Shown: positions 54,264 through 63,795, counted from the first letter of the stretch. The stretch is 64,000 nt of DNA from Phytohabitans sp037414955 (GCA_037414955.1 JBBEWH010000086.1:77538-141537), one strand, 5' to 3'. The notes: generated by a model from the letters alone, not told the origin. Program-made: numbers and translations.

Positions 54264-56362
54264 TGGCCCACCGGCAGCAGCGGGCTGGGCATGCCGCTAT
54301 GTGACAGGTAGAGCGCGTCACGGGCGCGGGTCAGGGCCACGAACAATAGGCAGCGCTCACGCTGCAGATCCTGACGGTGGGCGTGCGGATCCTCCGTCAC
54401 CGAGGTGAGCGCGTGTGGCGCCGGCAGCACGCCCGCCTCCAGCCCAACAACCGCAAGGCACTGGAACTCCAGCCCTTTCATCCGGTGCATGGTGGCAACG
54501 CGTACCCCGTCGGTGCCTCGCTTGTCGTCAGCGACGGGAATGTGGGCCTCGCGCAGAATCCCGCTGATGGTCGTGACGAGCTGTCCGGTGCGCACGGCCA
54601 CGCCGACGGCGTGCGGCTCCACGCCCTGATCCAGCCAGGTCCCCACCCGCTCGATCAACGCCTCGCGCTCACCGTCACGGCTGCCGTAGGCGGCGAGTTC
54701 GGGCACGCTACCACGGGTGATCGAGCGGTATCCCCGCAATGTGTCGTCCTGCCCGTCCAGGCCGACGGCGATCTCGCCGTTGAGGACTTTGACCGACAGG
54801 TCCAGAATCTCGTGGGTGGTCCGGTAGTTGACGGTGAGCCTACGGGTTCGGCCGCGAACCTCAATGCCGAGCTGGGCCAGGGACACGTGGCTGTCGTAGA
54901 TGCGCTGGTACGGATCGGCGAGCAGGAACATGTCGTTCGGCCCCGGTGCGACGAGCGCGCGCAGCAGCCGCCACTGTGCCGGGTGCAGATCCTGCCCCTC
55001 GTCCACGACGACGTGCCGGTACGGGGCTGTGGTACGGCGCAGGATCGCGGCGGCCTCGTCGGCCAACTGGGTGTGGGTGCGCAGGCGTCGCTTCACCAGC
55101 TCCCGCACCACCGCGTCGATCGCGACCCACACCTGCTCGCGCTGGGCGGCTCGCAGCCCGGCGCCGCGGCCTCGCCGTGGAGCGGCGCGGTATGCCTCGA
55201 TAGTGGTGAGCTGCTGAGCGAGCAGCACCTGCTCCCACTCACGCCGGAGGAATGCGGCGCTGAACGTGGTGACCTGGCCGGCGCGGTTCAGGTACGTGGG
55301 CCCGGTCTTCGCGGCGGCTTCCCACATCTGGTCGATGATCTCGCTATCGGCGACCGCGACTTTTCTGCTGTCCCGCGCGACGATCTCGTAAGCCAGCTTG
55401 TCGACACTGATCACGTCGATGCGTGCCCGAACGGCCGGGTCCGTGGTGAGCCGGTACAGATGCTTGGTTAGGGCGTCGGCGAGCGCGCGGGTGAACGTAG
55501 TCAGTAGGACCTTGTCGCCGTCCGGCAGCCGCTCGGCGAGAAACACGGCCCGGTGCAGGCCGGTTACCGTCTTGCCGGTCCCCGCGCTGCCGGTCACGAG
55601 AACGGGACCGCTGTACGCCTCGCGGTAGGCCACGTCGCGTTGGGTCGGGTGCAGGAACGTGCGCCACACGTCGAACGGGTGGGCGAGGATCGCCGCAAGC
55701 TCCATAGGGCCGGAGACGAACTTGATCCTCTCGGGGGTGCGGTGTGCGGCGGTCAACAGGTCGTCGGTGTCCACACCGGACACGATCCGGTCGGCCAGCT
55801 CCGCCCAGACCTCCGCCACGGGCAACCCGCTGGCCAGCCCCCGCAGGATGTCCAACTGTGACTCGGGCAGACGCCCGGCCAGGCTCTCCAACTGTTGGTC
55901 GGTCGCAATGACTCGCAGCAGCGGCAGCAGGTCCTCGTCCACACCGAGCCGCGCGAAGTCGGCGACCGAGACATGACCGAACAACGCGGCGCCCAGCTGC
56001 TCCGACAGTTCGGTATGGGCAAAAGCCTCGATGCCCGCCTGGTCACGCATCTCTAGCACACCGAGTACCTGGTTGACGGTGAAGCGGCGGCTCACCGCGA
56101 AGGCGATGGCTTCCTCGTGCGGCAGCACGTCGAGCAGTGCGTACTTCTCTTCGCCGAGGGCGAGCACCACACCGCGGTAGAGCCGATCGATGCGGATGGT
56201 GCGGATGTGGGGGTCCCGTGCGCCGGCCAACTTCTCCAGGTGCAGACCCGCATGGGTGTGCTCGGCGAACTTGCTGATGGCGGCGTCGACCGCGCGCTGA
56301 ACCCGGCGTTGCAGCCGGGCATAGGCGGGTAAGAATCCTCGGCCGATCGCCAACTCAGCCAT
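54260..56362 (-). CDS. UvrD-like superfamily 1 helicase coupled to cas3
   Basis: A 700-residue protein. Residues about 39-92 (LHLEKLAGARDPHIRTIRID, LYRGVVLALGEEKYALLDVL) resemble a ParE/RelE-fold domain. An insert of about 150 residues leads to the helicase core: Walker A GSAGTGKT (258-265), DEGQD (454-458), LTVNYRTTHEI, VATMHRMKGLEFQCLAVVGL and the closing LFVALTRARDALYLS. The ATG at 56362 follows GGGGGATGGT. Its stop overlaps the cas3 ATG, so it heads the type I-E operon. SF1 helicases are not core I-E components; it could process DNA for spacer acquisition or be a separate defence gene sharing the promoter. Confidence 0.85.
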   Translation of the reverse strand: MAELAIGRGFLPAYARLQRRVQRAVDAAISKFAEHTHAGLHLEKLAGARDPHIRTIRIDRLYRGVVLALGEEKYALLDVLPHEEAIAFAVSRRFTVNQVLGVLEMRDQAGIEAFAHTELSEQLGAALFGHVSVADFARLGVDEDLLPLLRVIATDQQLESLAGRLPESQLDILRGLASGLPVAEVWAELADRIVSGVDTDDLLTAAHRTPERIKFVSGPMELAAILAHPFDVWRTFLHPTQRDVAYREAYSGPVLVTGSAGTGKTVTGLHRAVFLAERLPDGDKVLLTTFTRALADALTKHLYRLTTDPAVRARIDVISVDKLAYEIVARDSRKVAVADSEIIDQMWEAAAKTGPTYLNRAGQVTTFSAAFLRREWEQVLLAQQLTTIEAYRAAPRRGRGAGLRAAQREQVWVAIDAVVRELVKRRLRTHTQLADEAAAILRRTTAPYRHVVVDEGQDLHPAQWRLLRALVAPGPNDMFLLADPYQRIYDSHVSLAQLGIEVRGRTRRLTVNYRTTHEILDLSVKVLNGEIAVGLDGQDDTLRGYRSITRGSVPELAAYGSRDGEREALIERVGTWLDQGVEPHAVGVAVRTGQLVTTISGILREAHIPVADDKRGTDGVRVATMHRMKGLEFQCLAVVGLEAGVLPAPHALTSVTEDPHAHRQDLQRERCLLFVALTRARDALYLSHSGMPSPLLPVGQ

Positions 56363-56504
56363 ACCATCCCCCGTTGCCGGAAGCCTGGGCGCACCAGGTC
56401 TTGGGTGTCGGAACTGTCGTGCGCCGGACACAGTCAGCCGGCTCGAACGCGCAGCATGGACCACGGCACATCCGGAACCGGCCGGTCGGCACACATCTTG
56501 CCAG

Positions 56505-56525
56505 CTTGTGAAGCACGTTTGCAAG
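56505..56525. promoter_or_regulatory. possible operator between helicase and kinase genes
   Basis: CTTGTGAA and TTTGCAAG form imperfect arms (6 of 8 positions pair) around GCACG, in the divergent promoter region of the helicase-cas operon and the kinase gene. The weak symmetry makes this only a candidate. Confidence 0.25.
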
Positions 56526-56604
56526 CGTTCTTTCGTGGCCAGTGTTCACCGATCATCCGCAGTTGCTCGGACAGAAGTGCGCGGGTGCCGCCGATTCGGG
56601 CACT

Positions 56605-57912
56605 ATGCTGAGGCCCGTGGTGCCAGGCGCAAACATTAAGGACCGTTACCTGCTGGGCCGCTTCCCGTTGGCCCATAAGGGAATGGGCGAGGTCTGGCCC
56701 GCACAGGACACTTTGCTCGACCGTCCCGTCATAGTGAAGTTCATCAACGCAGCCATGATGGACAAGGACCTGGTACGCCGGTTTCGCCGCGAGGCATTGC
56801 TCACCGCACGCCTCGATCACCCCGGCGTGCCCGCCATCTACGACCTCGGCGAGTACGCCGGCCAGCCCTACGTCGCCCTCCAGAAGATCAACGGGATCGC
56901 CCTCTCAGACCTGGTCGCGGAGCAGGGCCCGCTTCCAATTGGATGGGTAACCGCCATCGGGGCGCAGATCAGCAGCGTCCTACTCGCGGCGAGACGGCTC
57001 GGTCTGGTGCACCGGGACATCAAGCCGAGCAACGTCATGCTGGATAAGAGCGGCGCGGTGAAGGTGCTCGACTTCGGGCTGGCCGTCATGCTCGACGACG
57101 AGCGTTTCTCGCGGATCACCCAGACCGGGCAGAGCCTTGGCACGGTGGGCTACATGGCGCCCGAACAGATCCACGGCCGGCGCCCCGACCACCGCACCGA
57201 CCTGTACGGCCTAGGGGCCACGCTCTTTGACCTGCTCACCGGCGGCCCACCTTTCGACGAGGTGACCACCAGGACGACGCTGCGGCACCAGATGGACTCT
57301 CCTCCGCCGCGCCCTGCCGACGTGCGACCGGAGATCCCACCGGTGCTCGATGACCTGGTTCACGCGCTGCTGGCGCTCCGCCCCGAGGAGCGACCCGCCA
57401 CCGCCGCCGACGTCTACGAAGTGCTGGCTCCGCTCTCCCGGGATCTGCCGCCGATTCCCGGAGTACTCGACGACACCGCCGAAGCGGTGCGGGCGTACGC
57501 CGCGATCATCGGGCGGGTGCCGCGGCAGCTCTCCGAGCCGCCCATCACCGCTGGGCAGACCGAGCTCGACCTGGAGCAGGCCCTACGGCACGCGGAACAA
57601 CTACAGGCCGCCGGAGAGTTCCGAGCCGCCGCGCGCCAGTGGCGACGGATCGCCGAGGACCGCGCCCGCCGACACGGCGACGACGATGCCATGGTGTTCG
57701 ATCTCCAGCGGCGCGCCGCGCTGGCCCATGTGCCGCTCGGGGAACATGACCGGGCGCTACGCCAGCTCAACTCGCTGTTACAAAGCCGGATACGGGCCGA
57801 CGGGCCGGAGCACCCGGCGGTCGTGGACCTGCGCCAGGAGATCGCCCGGCTCAGCCGCGAGCGGACGGACTCCTCTTCCCCTCCACGACACCCACCAGGC
57901 GCGGATCGCTGA
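56605..57912 (+). CDS. Ser/Thr protein kinase
   Basis: A 435-residue Hanks-type kinase. The catalytic core is complete: glycine loop GRFPLAHKGMGEVW, ATP-binding Lys in VIVKFI, catalytic loop LVHRDIKPSNVML, DFGLA and GTVGYMAPEQ. The C-terminal 150 residues are helical with TPR-like repeats (LRHAEQLQAAGEFRAAARQW), and no membrane span follows, so it is cytoplasmic. ATG 56605 was chosen (GTG 56620 is also possible) because upstream codons look non-coding. It diverges from the helicase-cas operon. Targets are unknown. Confidence 0.85.
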   Translation: MLRPVVPGANIKDRYLLGRFPLAHKGMGEVWPAQDTLLDRPVIVKFINAAMMDKDLVRRFRREALLTARLDHPGVPAIYDLGEYAGQPYVALQKINGIALSDLVAEQGPLPIGWVTAIGAQISSVLLAARRLGLVHRDIKPSNVMLDKSGAVKVLDFGLAVMLDDERFSRITQTGQSLGTVGYMAPEQIHGRRPDHRTDLYGLGATLFDLLTGGPPFDEVTTRTTLRHQMDSPPPRPADVRPEIPPVLDDLVHALLALRPEERPATAADVYEVLAPLSRDLPPIPGVLDDTAEAVRAYAAIIGRVPRQLSEPPITAGQTELDLEQALRHAEQLQAAGEFRAAARQWRRIAEDRARRHGDDDAMVFDLQRRAALAHVPLGEHDRALRQLNSLLQSRIRADGPEHPAVVDLRQEIARLSRERTDSSSPPRHPPGADR

Positions 57913-58549
57913 ACGACCGAGGTAGCAACGCGGCCTTCTGCTCGGGGAAGCGGTCACCTTCGTAGCGGAAGACCTGCGCACAGTTCTGCCCGCGCGTCTC
58001 GGTTGTCAGCGCGCGCACCGCCAGCGGCGAATACATGGTGCTGTGCTTCAACCAGGCCGCCTCCTCGCCGTGCCGGTCGAAGCCGCGGCCACTCGCAGCG
58101 TGGCCGAACACGTCGTGGACCGCCCGGAACATGTCGTTTTCGCCGTCGCTGAGGTACGGATGCGGGTTGCCGCTGGCCGCGCTGGCCCAGACCTTCAGGC
58201 GACGTCGCCGCACGTCGCGGACCATCAACTCAACATCCGCATAAGGATCCTCATCGACGACTCGCACCGCCACGCCCAAGCCGCCAAACTCCGGCCGACC
58301 CACCAGCAAGTGGTACTGCTGGACAGTCTCCCGGCAGAACGCGGCGTATGCGGAGTAGGCCCGTTCGTCTCGGACCGGCGCCGCCACGTACGCATCCGCT
58401 ATGGCTAGGCCGATCACGGGGTCAAGGCGCACTCGCGCGTACACCTCGGGTGCCGCAGGGTCGGAACGGTACCGCCGCGCACCACGACATACGTACGCGA
58501 CCGGTGGAAAGCACGGGCACGGAGCGGTTGACAGAGCTGGTACGAGCAA
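57851..58549 (-). CDS. conserved hypothetical protein
   Basis: A 232-residue protein whose end overlaps the kinase gene's end by 62 bases in the opposite direction. A striking block NDMFRAVHDVFGHAASGRGF, then EEAAWLKHSTMYSPLAVRAL and TTETRGQNCAQVF, contains conserved-looking His, Asp and Glu residues that could bind a metal. I know the pattern from phage and bacterial proteins without an assigned role. The TTG at 58549 is a weak start; an ATG with GGAGGACC at 58558-58560 lies in another frame, so the N-terminus may be frameshifted. Confidence 0.6.
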   Translation of the reverse strand: MLVPALSTAPCPCFPPVAYVCRGARRYRSDPAAPEVYARVRLDPVIGLAIADAYVAAPVRDERAYSAYAAFCRETVQQYHLLVGRPEFGGLGVAVRVVDEDPYADVELMVRDVRRRRLKVWASAASGNPHPYLSDGENDMFRAVHDVFGHAASGRGFDRHGEEAAWLKHSTMYSPLAVRALTTETRGQNCAQVFRYEGDRFPEQKAALLPRSFSDPRLVGVVEGKRSPSARG

Positions 58550-58595
58550 GGGTGTTCATGGTCCTCCTTCGATCATTGGGATGAAGCTGGTCCGG

Positions 58596-58766
58596 TCAAC
58601 GGGAAGCCGAGCTCTCCCGCCCACCCCGTGGCTGCGCTGCTTCGCGGAGGGCGCCGAACTGCTCGCGACGCAACGACTCGCCGAGCATCCGGATCTCGGA
58701 AGCCCGACGGTCCTGACAGAGCTTTGCGATCTTTCCGACGGTGGTGCTGCGCCCACGACGCGGCAT
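58596..58766 (-). CDS. possible small basic protein
   Basis: A 56-residue frame beginning MPRRGRSTTVGKIAKLCQDR with a helical, charged centre (EIRMLGESLRREQFGALREA). GGAGGT lies about seven bases upstream of the ATG at 58766. It is upstream of the conserved hypothetical gene on the same strand. No family was recognised. Confidence 0.4.
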   Translation of the reverse strand: MPRRGRSTTVGKIAKLCQDRRASEIRMLGESLRREQFGALREAAQPRGGRESSASR

Positions 58767-58825
58767 GGAAACCTCCAAGAGACCCTGTGAATCAGATGTT
58801 GAGACTATACGGCTTGTGAATACGG

Positions 58826-58853
58826 TTAACAAGAGGGAGCCCTGTGCTACGGT
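58826..58853 (+). promoter_or_regulatory. promoter of the DNA methylase gene, probably leaderless
   Basis: TTAACA (58826-58831) and TACGGT (58848-58853) are separated by 16 bases and match -35 and -10 consensus elements well. Transcription would start about seven bases later, at the GTG 58860 itself, and no ribosome-binding site precedes that codon. This suggests a leaderless mRNA. Confidence 0.55.
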
Positions 58854-58859
58854 TCACGC

Positions 58860-60953
58860 GTGATGAAGGAGTCGAACCTCGCCCCGAGCGAAACCACCTT
58901 GACCGCCAGCGGCATCGCACGGCTGGCCAACGTCGGCAGGGCAGCGGTGAGCAACTGGCGGCGTCGGTACGCCGACTTTCCGACCCCTGTGGGCGGCACC
59001 CCGACGAGTCCGTCGTTCGACGCACGGGAGGTGGAGCAATGGCTGCGCCACCACGGCCGACTACACCAGGCCAGCACCGAACAATGGGCGTGGCGACACA
59101 TCGAGAGCTACCAACCAGCAGCGCAGATCAACGACGTGCTCGGCATCGCAGGCGCGTTCCTGCTCGTCCGCGCCGATCAGTCCACGTCCGACGACACCGA
59201 TCTGCCTACTCCGAGGCAGCTCACCACCCGTCTGCGCGCGCTCGACTCGGAGCTGACTGCGACGGTCGCCGCGGTGCTACCGAGGCAATGGCCATCGCAA
59301 CTCACCGCCCTGCTGCAGACGCTCGACCAACTCAGGGCAGAACAGGGCGCGGAACCCGCCTTCGAGTACCTGCACGGCCGGTACGTCTCCTCAGCCCAAT
59401 CAATGTCGGGCCTCGCCGGCACACCGGACACCGTCGCCGAAGTTATGCTCGCCCTCGCCGGCAACGGAGCCCGCACCTTCGACTTCACCAGTGGCACCGG
59501 ATCGATCCTGCGAATGGCCGCCGACCGAAGCCTGCGAAGCGGCCCCATCACCCGATGCTACGCACAGGAGATCAATCCGCAGTACGCCCTGATCACCCTG
59601 CTGCGGCTGTGGTTCGTGCACCTGCGCGCCCGACGCACCGAGCCCGACGCCGAGCCGCCCGTCGTACACGTCGGCGACAGCCTGCTCGCCGACGCCCTGC
59701 CCGACCTACGGGCCGACGTCGTCGTGGCGAACTTTCCCTTCGGCGTGCACGACTGGGGTCACGACCGCCTCGCCTACGATCCCCGCTGGATCTACGGCCT
59801 GCCCCCACGCACCGAACCCGAACTCGCATGGGTGCAACACGCCCTCGCCCACCTCTCCTCTGGCGGCACCGCCGTCGTACTCATGCCTCCGGCTGCCGCA
59901 TCCCGCCCGGCAGGCCGCCGCGTACGCGCGGAGCTGATCCGCCGCGGAGCACTACGCGCGATCGTCGCCCTCCCAGCCGGCCTAATGCCGCCGGCCGGCA
60001 TCGGACTGCACGTCTGGGTGCTCACCCAGCCCGTCCTCCACCAGCCGCACGCCGGAGATCTGCTCGTAGTCGACGCTGCTGCCGCCTCCGCCGGTCGGCC
60101 CTTCGCCGAGATCGTTGGCACCGCGTGGGGCGCCTACCTGTCGGACCAGTACACGGACTTGCCCGGCGCCCATCGCACCGTGCCCGCCATCGAGATGCTC
60201 GACGACCAGGTCGACCTGACACCACAGCGCTACCTGCCGCAGGCCATCGATCTCGCAGCCGACCCGGGCCAGATCACCGCCAGAATTGACGAGTTCGATC
60301 GACTGCTCCACCGCTTGAGAGGCCTCTTGCCCCAGGCACGACAGGTTCAGCAAGCACCGCTACGCGATGCCCCACAAGCCGATGTCGCCGACCTCGTCCG
60401 GTCCGGCAGCATCTCTGTCCAGCGCGCGATTTCGCGTAGCCGACCCACCAGCGCCCCCATCGACGCCGCTGTGCTAACCGCGGCCGACATCCTGTCCGGC
60501 GGCCCGGCCACCGGCTCCGCGACCCGCGCCGCCGACGAGCCGGGGCCGCGAGTACACCCAGGCGACATCCTCGTCCCCGCCATCGGCCGCAAGATCAGCG
60601 CTCGGGTAGCCACACCGAAACAAGTCGGTGCCGAGCTCGGACCCGGCACTCAACTGATACGCGTCGACACCACCAGCTTCGATCCGTGGTTCGTCGCCGG
60701 TGTCATCTCCCGCACCGACAACATGCGGATAGCTGGTCGAGCCTCAAGCACCGCCAACGGAGCCTTACGCATCGACATCAGGCGACTCACGATCCCCGTC
60801 GTGCCGCTGGATCTGCAGCAGGTCTACGGACAGGCATTCCGCCAGCTCGCCGAGTTTCGCACGACCCTTGAGGAAGCGACAGCCATAGGAGCCGTATTGG
60901 CCCGCGACATCGGCGACGGCCTGACGGCGGGCGCATTCGGCCTCCCGTCTTGA
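58860..60953 (+). CDS. N-6 DNA methylase (HsdM-like) with N-terminal HTH
   Basis: A 697-residue protein. Residues about 15-65 form a helix-turn-helix (ASGIARLANVGRAAVSNWRR). The methylase core follows: FDFTSGTGSILRMAADRSL (SAM-binding motif I, near residue 202) and VVVANFPFGVHDWG (near residue 286) in place of the usual NPPF/NPPY. A C-terminal part (PGDILVPAIGRKISARV, FDPWFVAGVISR) resembles a specificity-type domain. No restriction subunit is adjacent. It may be an orphan methylase or a regulator derived from one. The changed catalytic motif leaves activity uncertain. The start is GTG 58860 or ATG 58863. Confidence 0.8.
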   Translation: MMKESNLAPSETTLTASGIARLANVGRAAVSNWRRRYADFPTPVGGTPTSPSFDAREVEQWLRHHGRLHQASTEQWAWRHIESYQPAAQINDVLGIAGAFLLVRADQSTSDDTDLPTPRQLTTRLRALDSELTATVAAVLPRQWPSQLTALLQTLDQLRAEQGAEPAFEYLHGRYVSSAQSMSGLAGTPDTVAEVMLALAGNGARTFDFTSGTGSILRMAADRSLRSGPITRCYAQEINPQYALITLLRLWFVHLRARRTEPDAEPPVVHVGDSLLADALPDLRADVVVANFPFGVHDWGHDRLAYDPRWIYGLPPRTEPELAWVQHALAHLSSGGTAVVLMPPAAASRPAGRRVRAELIRRGALRAIVALPAGLMPPAGIGLHVWVLTQPVLHQPHAGDLLVVDAAAASAGRPFAEIVGTAWGAYLSDQYTDLPGAHRTVPAIEMLDDQVDLTPQRYLPQAIDLAADPGQITARIDEFDRLLHRLRGLLPQARQVQQAPLRDAPQADVADLVRSGSISVQRAISRSRPTSAPIDAAVLTAADILSGGPATGSATRAADEPGPRVHPGDILVPAIGRKISARVATPKQVGAELGPGTQLIRVDTTSFDPWFVAGVISRTDNMRIAGRASSTANGALRIDIRRLTIPVVPLDLQQVYGQAFRQLAEFRTTLEEATAIGAVLARDIGDGLTAGAFGLPS

Positions 60954-61233
60954 TCCAATGCCGTTAAGTTTGGATCTTTGGGCAGGCCGGTCGGGGTATG
61001 GCGGGTGTGGCGGGTCCCGCCTATGTGAAGTACTGGGCGGAGCGGAACCCCAAGCGGGCCGAGCTTCGCCACCTAGTGCCCTGGCCCGCTCAGGACAGCA
61101 AGGGCCCTCCCCTTCCCCCAACCAGCAACAAGACGAGACGAGACGGCCCCGCGCGGACCGCGATGGCGGAATCAGTTGCCCCGTGGCGGCAGCGGCCAGC
61201 CGTGTAGCACCACAAACTTCCGATCACCGCTGG
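60954..61233. other. gap between methylase gene and sensor relic
   Basis: About 280 bases with no convincing gene on either strand. No terminator hairpin with long arms was noticed. Confidence 0.35.
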
Positions 61234-62060
61234 TCACGCCGCGTTCCCATGTTGTACGAGCTGGTCACAGCACTGCGTGCGAGCGGACGTCATATGCAGG
61301 TCCACACCGGCGCCGAACAGGTCAGCGGCGCGCCGGGCCGCCTCGTGCGCCCCCGTGTCCGGATCCAGGTCCGTCAACACGGCGGTCGCGCCGGCGAGCC
61401 GCTGCCAGGCCTGCCGTTCCTCCCGCACGTGGACACGGCGTGAATACACGGCATAGAGCGCGGCGACGGCAAACGGCATCGCGGCCAGCCAACGCACGTC
61501 GACCGCCAGCGCCGCCAGCCCGCCCACCCCGAGAGCGAAGGTGGCCACCGCGACGACCGCCGGATGTTGGCGTTGAACCGGGCCACCTGCTGCCAACGTC
61601 GACCGGTCGCCAAGGCAACCACCGGCACCGGCAGGACCTCGTCCACGACGAAGTAGCACAAGGCTGCCAGGCACAACGCCAGCAGGTGCGTGCTCCAGGA
61701 CAGCGGGGCGATCTCCGCGGACTGCCGTGTGGGTTGCAGCCCGACCGACCACGCACCGTCCGCGGCGCCTGCGGCGCCGAGGACGTCTTTGCCGGTGTTG
61801 AACACCACCTTGCGCGTATCGCGGGAGCGAGCGACTTCGCAGCGGCCACACCGGCGGCAGTGCACAGCACCACCCATGGGGCAGGCAGCACCGCCACCGC
61901 CGGAACGATCGCGGCCGCGGTCGCGGTAACCGCCTGTCGCCTGCGGGCCACCAGGACCCGGCACGCCGGTGCCTCGGCGATGAGCAGGCCGGGCTCGTCA
62001 TCTGTCGCGCCTCTAGGGGCTGCTTCGGTCTTACCCGTCGCCCATCGCTGACCACGGTCG
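61234..62060 (-). pseudogene. decayed membrane sensor protein
   Basis: Three minus-strand frames together carry hydrophobic segments (LLALCLAALCYFVVDEVLPV; GVGGLAALAVDVRWLAAMPF) and then ERQAWQRLAGATAVLTDLDP, EAARRAADLFGAGVDLHM. This resembles the membrane part and the start of the GAF domain in actinomycete diguanylate-cyclase-type sensors. At least two frameshifts and truncation at both ends show that it is not functional. It abuts the decayed cas3 at 62068. Confidence 0.45.
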
Positions 62061-62067
62061 AAATCCT

Positions 62068-63795
62068 CGCCGCCAGATTCGGCGCCGCGGGCTGTTTCAT
62101 CGCCCTGCCCACCCCGCGCCACCAGCGACGCCATGCTGTCCCGTGGGCTGGCCTGGCTCGAACGGCTGCCCGACGCCGACGTCGGCCGCGGCGCCTACAG
62201 CGCCGCACTCGCACACGGCAAGGCCAAATTTAACCCCGAGTACGACACGCTCCTTGCCCGAGGACGACCAACCTCGATCGGCATCGACGAAGGCGGAACC
62301 GACGTCGCCGTGCACCGCTGGCTCGCCTCACGGCAGAAAATCCTGCTCTCCGACTTCGTCATCGGCACCATCGACCAACTGCTGTTCATGGCATTCAAAG
62401 CGCTGGCCGTGACAGCTTCGCTTGGCCCCACCCGTGACCGGGCGACTTCCGAGAACGACCCGACAGAGACACGACAACTCCCGAGATGATCAGGTGTTGC
62501 GACGTTCCCTGAAACCCAAGCCGTCACGGTGGGGCCAAACCAAGCCGCCAGAGCCAAAGCGCGGTACACGGTGCTGCGCCATCTCGCGCTCGCCGGCAAG
62601 GTCGTCCTCATCGACGAGGCCCACACGTACGACGTCCACATGAGCCAGTTCCTCGACCGCGCCCTGGAATGGCTCGGCGCGTACCGGGTCCCAGTCATCG
62701 TCCTGTCCGCGACACTGCCGGCCCGGCGCCGAATGGAGATGACGGCCGCCTACGACGACGGCCGGCACGGCCGGCCTCGGCGTCGTGCCGGCACCGCCGC
62801 ATACCAGGTGCTCGACTGCGACATCGGCTACCCCGTGATCAGCGTCTCCGGCACCGAACGCACGCCACCACCATCGCCACCCAAACCTCCGGACGCGCGG
62901 TGTCTGTACAGGTCAGGGGCATGACCGACGACCTGGACGCGCTGACCGGCCTACTCCGCGAGGAAATCACGCCCGGTGGCCGCGCCCTCGTCGTACGGAA
63001 CACCGTCCGCCGGGTACAGGAAACCGCGCAGCACCTTCGCGAACAGATCGGGAATCAGATACCAATCCTCGTCGCCCACTCTCGCTTCCTCGCGCCCGAC
63101 CGGGCGATGAACGACCCCTGGCTACTCGACCGGTTCGGACCACCCGGCAAAGCCACCAGCCGGCCCGAGCGGTACATCGTCGTGGCCAGCCAAGTCGTCG
63201 AGTCCTCACTGGACATCGACTTCGAGCTCCTCGTCACCGACCTGGCGCCCATCGACCTGCTTCTGCAACGGATGCGCCGACTACACCGCCACGCCCGTAC
63301 CCGGCCCAACCGCCTCACTCGCGCCCGCTGCCTCATCACCGGTGTCGACTGGTCACCCACACCGACCCGTCCGGTGCAAGGCTCAGGCATCGTCTACAGC
63401 GAAGCGACGCTCCTTCGTTCGGCCGCCGTTCTCTGGCCACACCTCGACGCCGGTGGTCGCCCGGTCGAGCTGCCCACTGACATCCCCCGCTCGTCCAAGC
63501 CGCCTACGCAGAACTGCTCGCCGGACCGGATGCCTGGCACGATCGGATGCGAGAAGCCGACGCGGCAGACCGGAACAAGCAAGACGAGCACAGACGGCGA
63601 GCCGACATCTTCCGCATCGACCCCGTCGCCCCCGACGACAGTGCGGTCTTCCGCTGGCTACACGGCCACATCGGCGACGCAGACAAAGGCGGTGACGAGG
63701 CGCGCGTACGAGGACACGTATGCGCCGACTCCGCAGAGAGCCCTGAAGTACTCCTGCTCATCCGGCGCGGCGACCGGCTATACATCCCAGGTTGA
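62068..63795 (+). pseudogene. cas3: decayed second cas3, plus strand
   Basis: Pieces in several frames line up with residues from about 330 to the C-terminal part of the intact Cas3. They include LERLPDADVGRGAYSAALAH, then FVIGTIDQLLF, then VLRHLALAGKVVLIDEAHTY, DRALEWLGAYRVPVIVLSAT, then ALVVRNTVRRVQETAQHLRE, IVVASQVVESSLDIDFELLV and SPEVLLLIRRGDRLYIPG. There are frameshifts near 62110, 62870 and 63510, plus a 159-base insertion at 62404. The HD nuclease and Walker A are missing, and the arginine motif is changed to QRMRRLHRH. It cannot encode an active Cas3. Confidence 0.88.
62404..62562. mobile_element. small inverted-repeat (MITE-like) insertion in relic cas3
   Basis: The relic Cas3 sequence breaks after LLFMAFK and resumes at RYTVLRH. 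The intervening 151 bases are flanked by direct repeats CAAAGCGC (62396-62403 and 62555-62562), which look like an 8-bp target duplication. The ends are imperfect inverted repeats sharing TTGGCCCCACC followed by (C)GTGAC. No gene is present inside, so it is a non-autonomous element. Confidence 0.6.
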
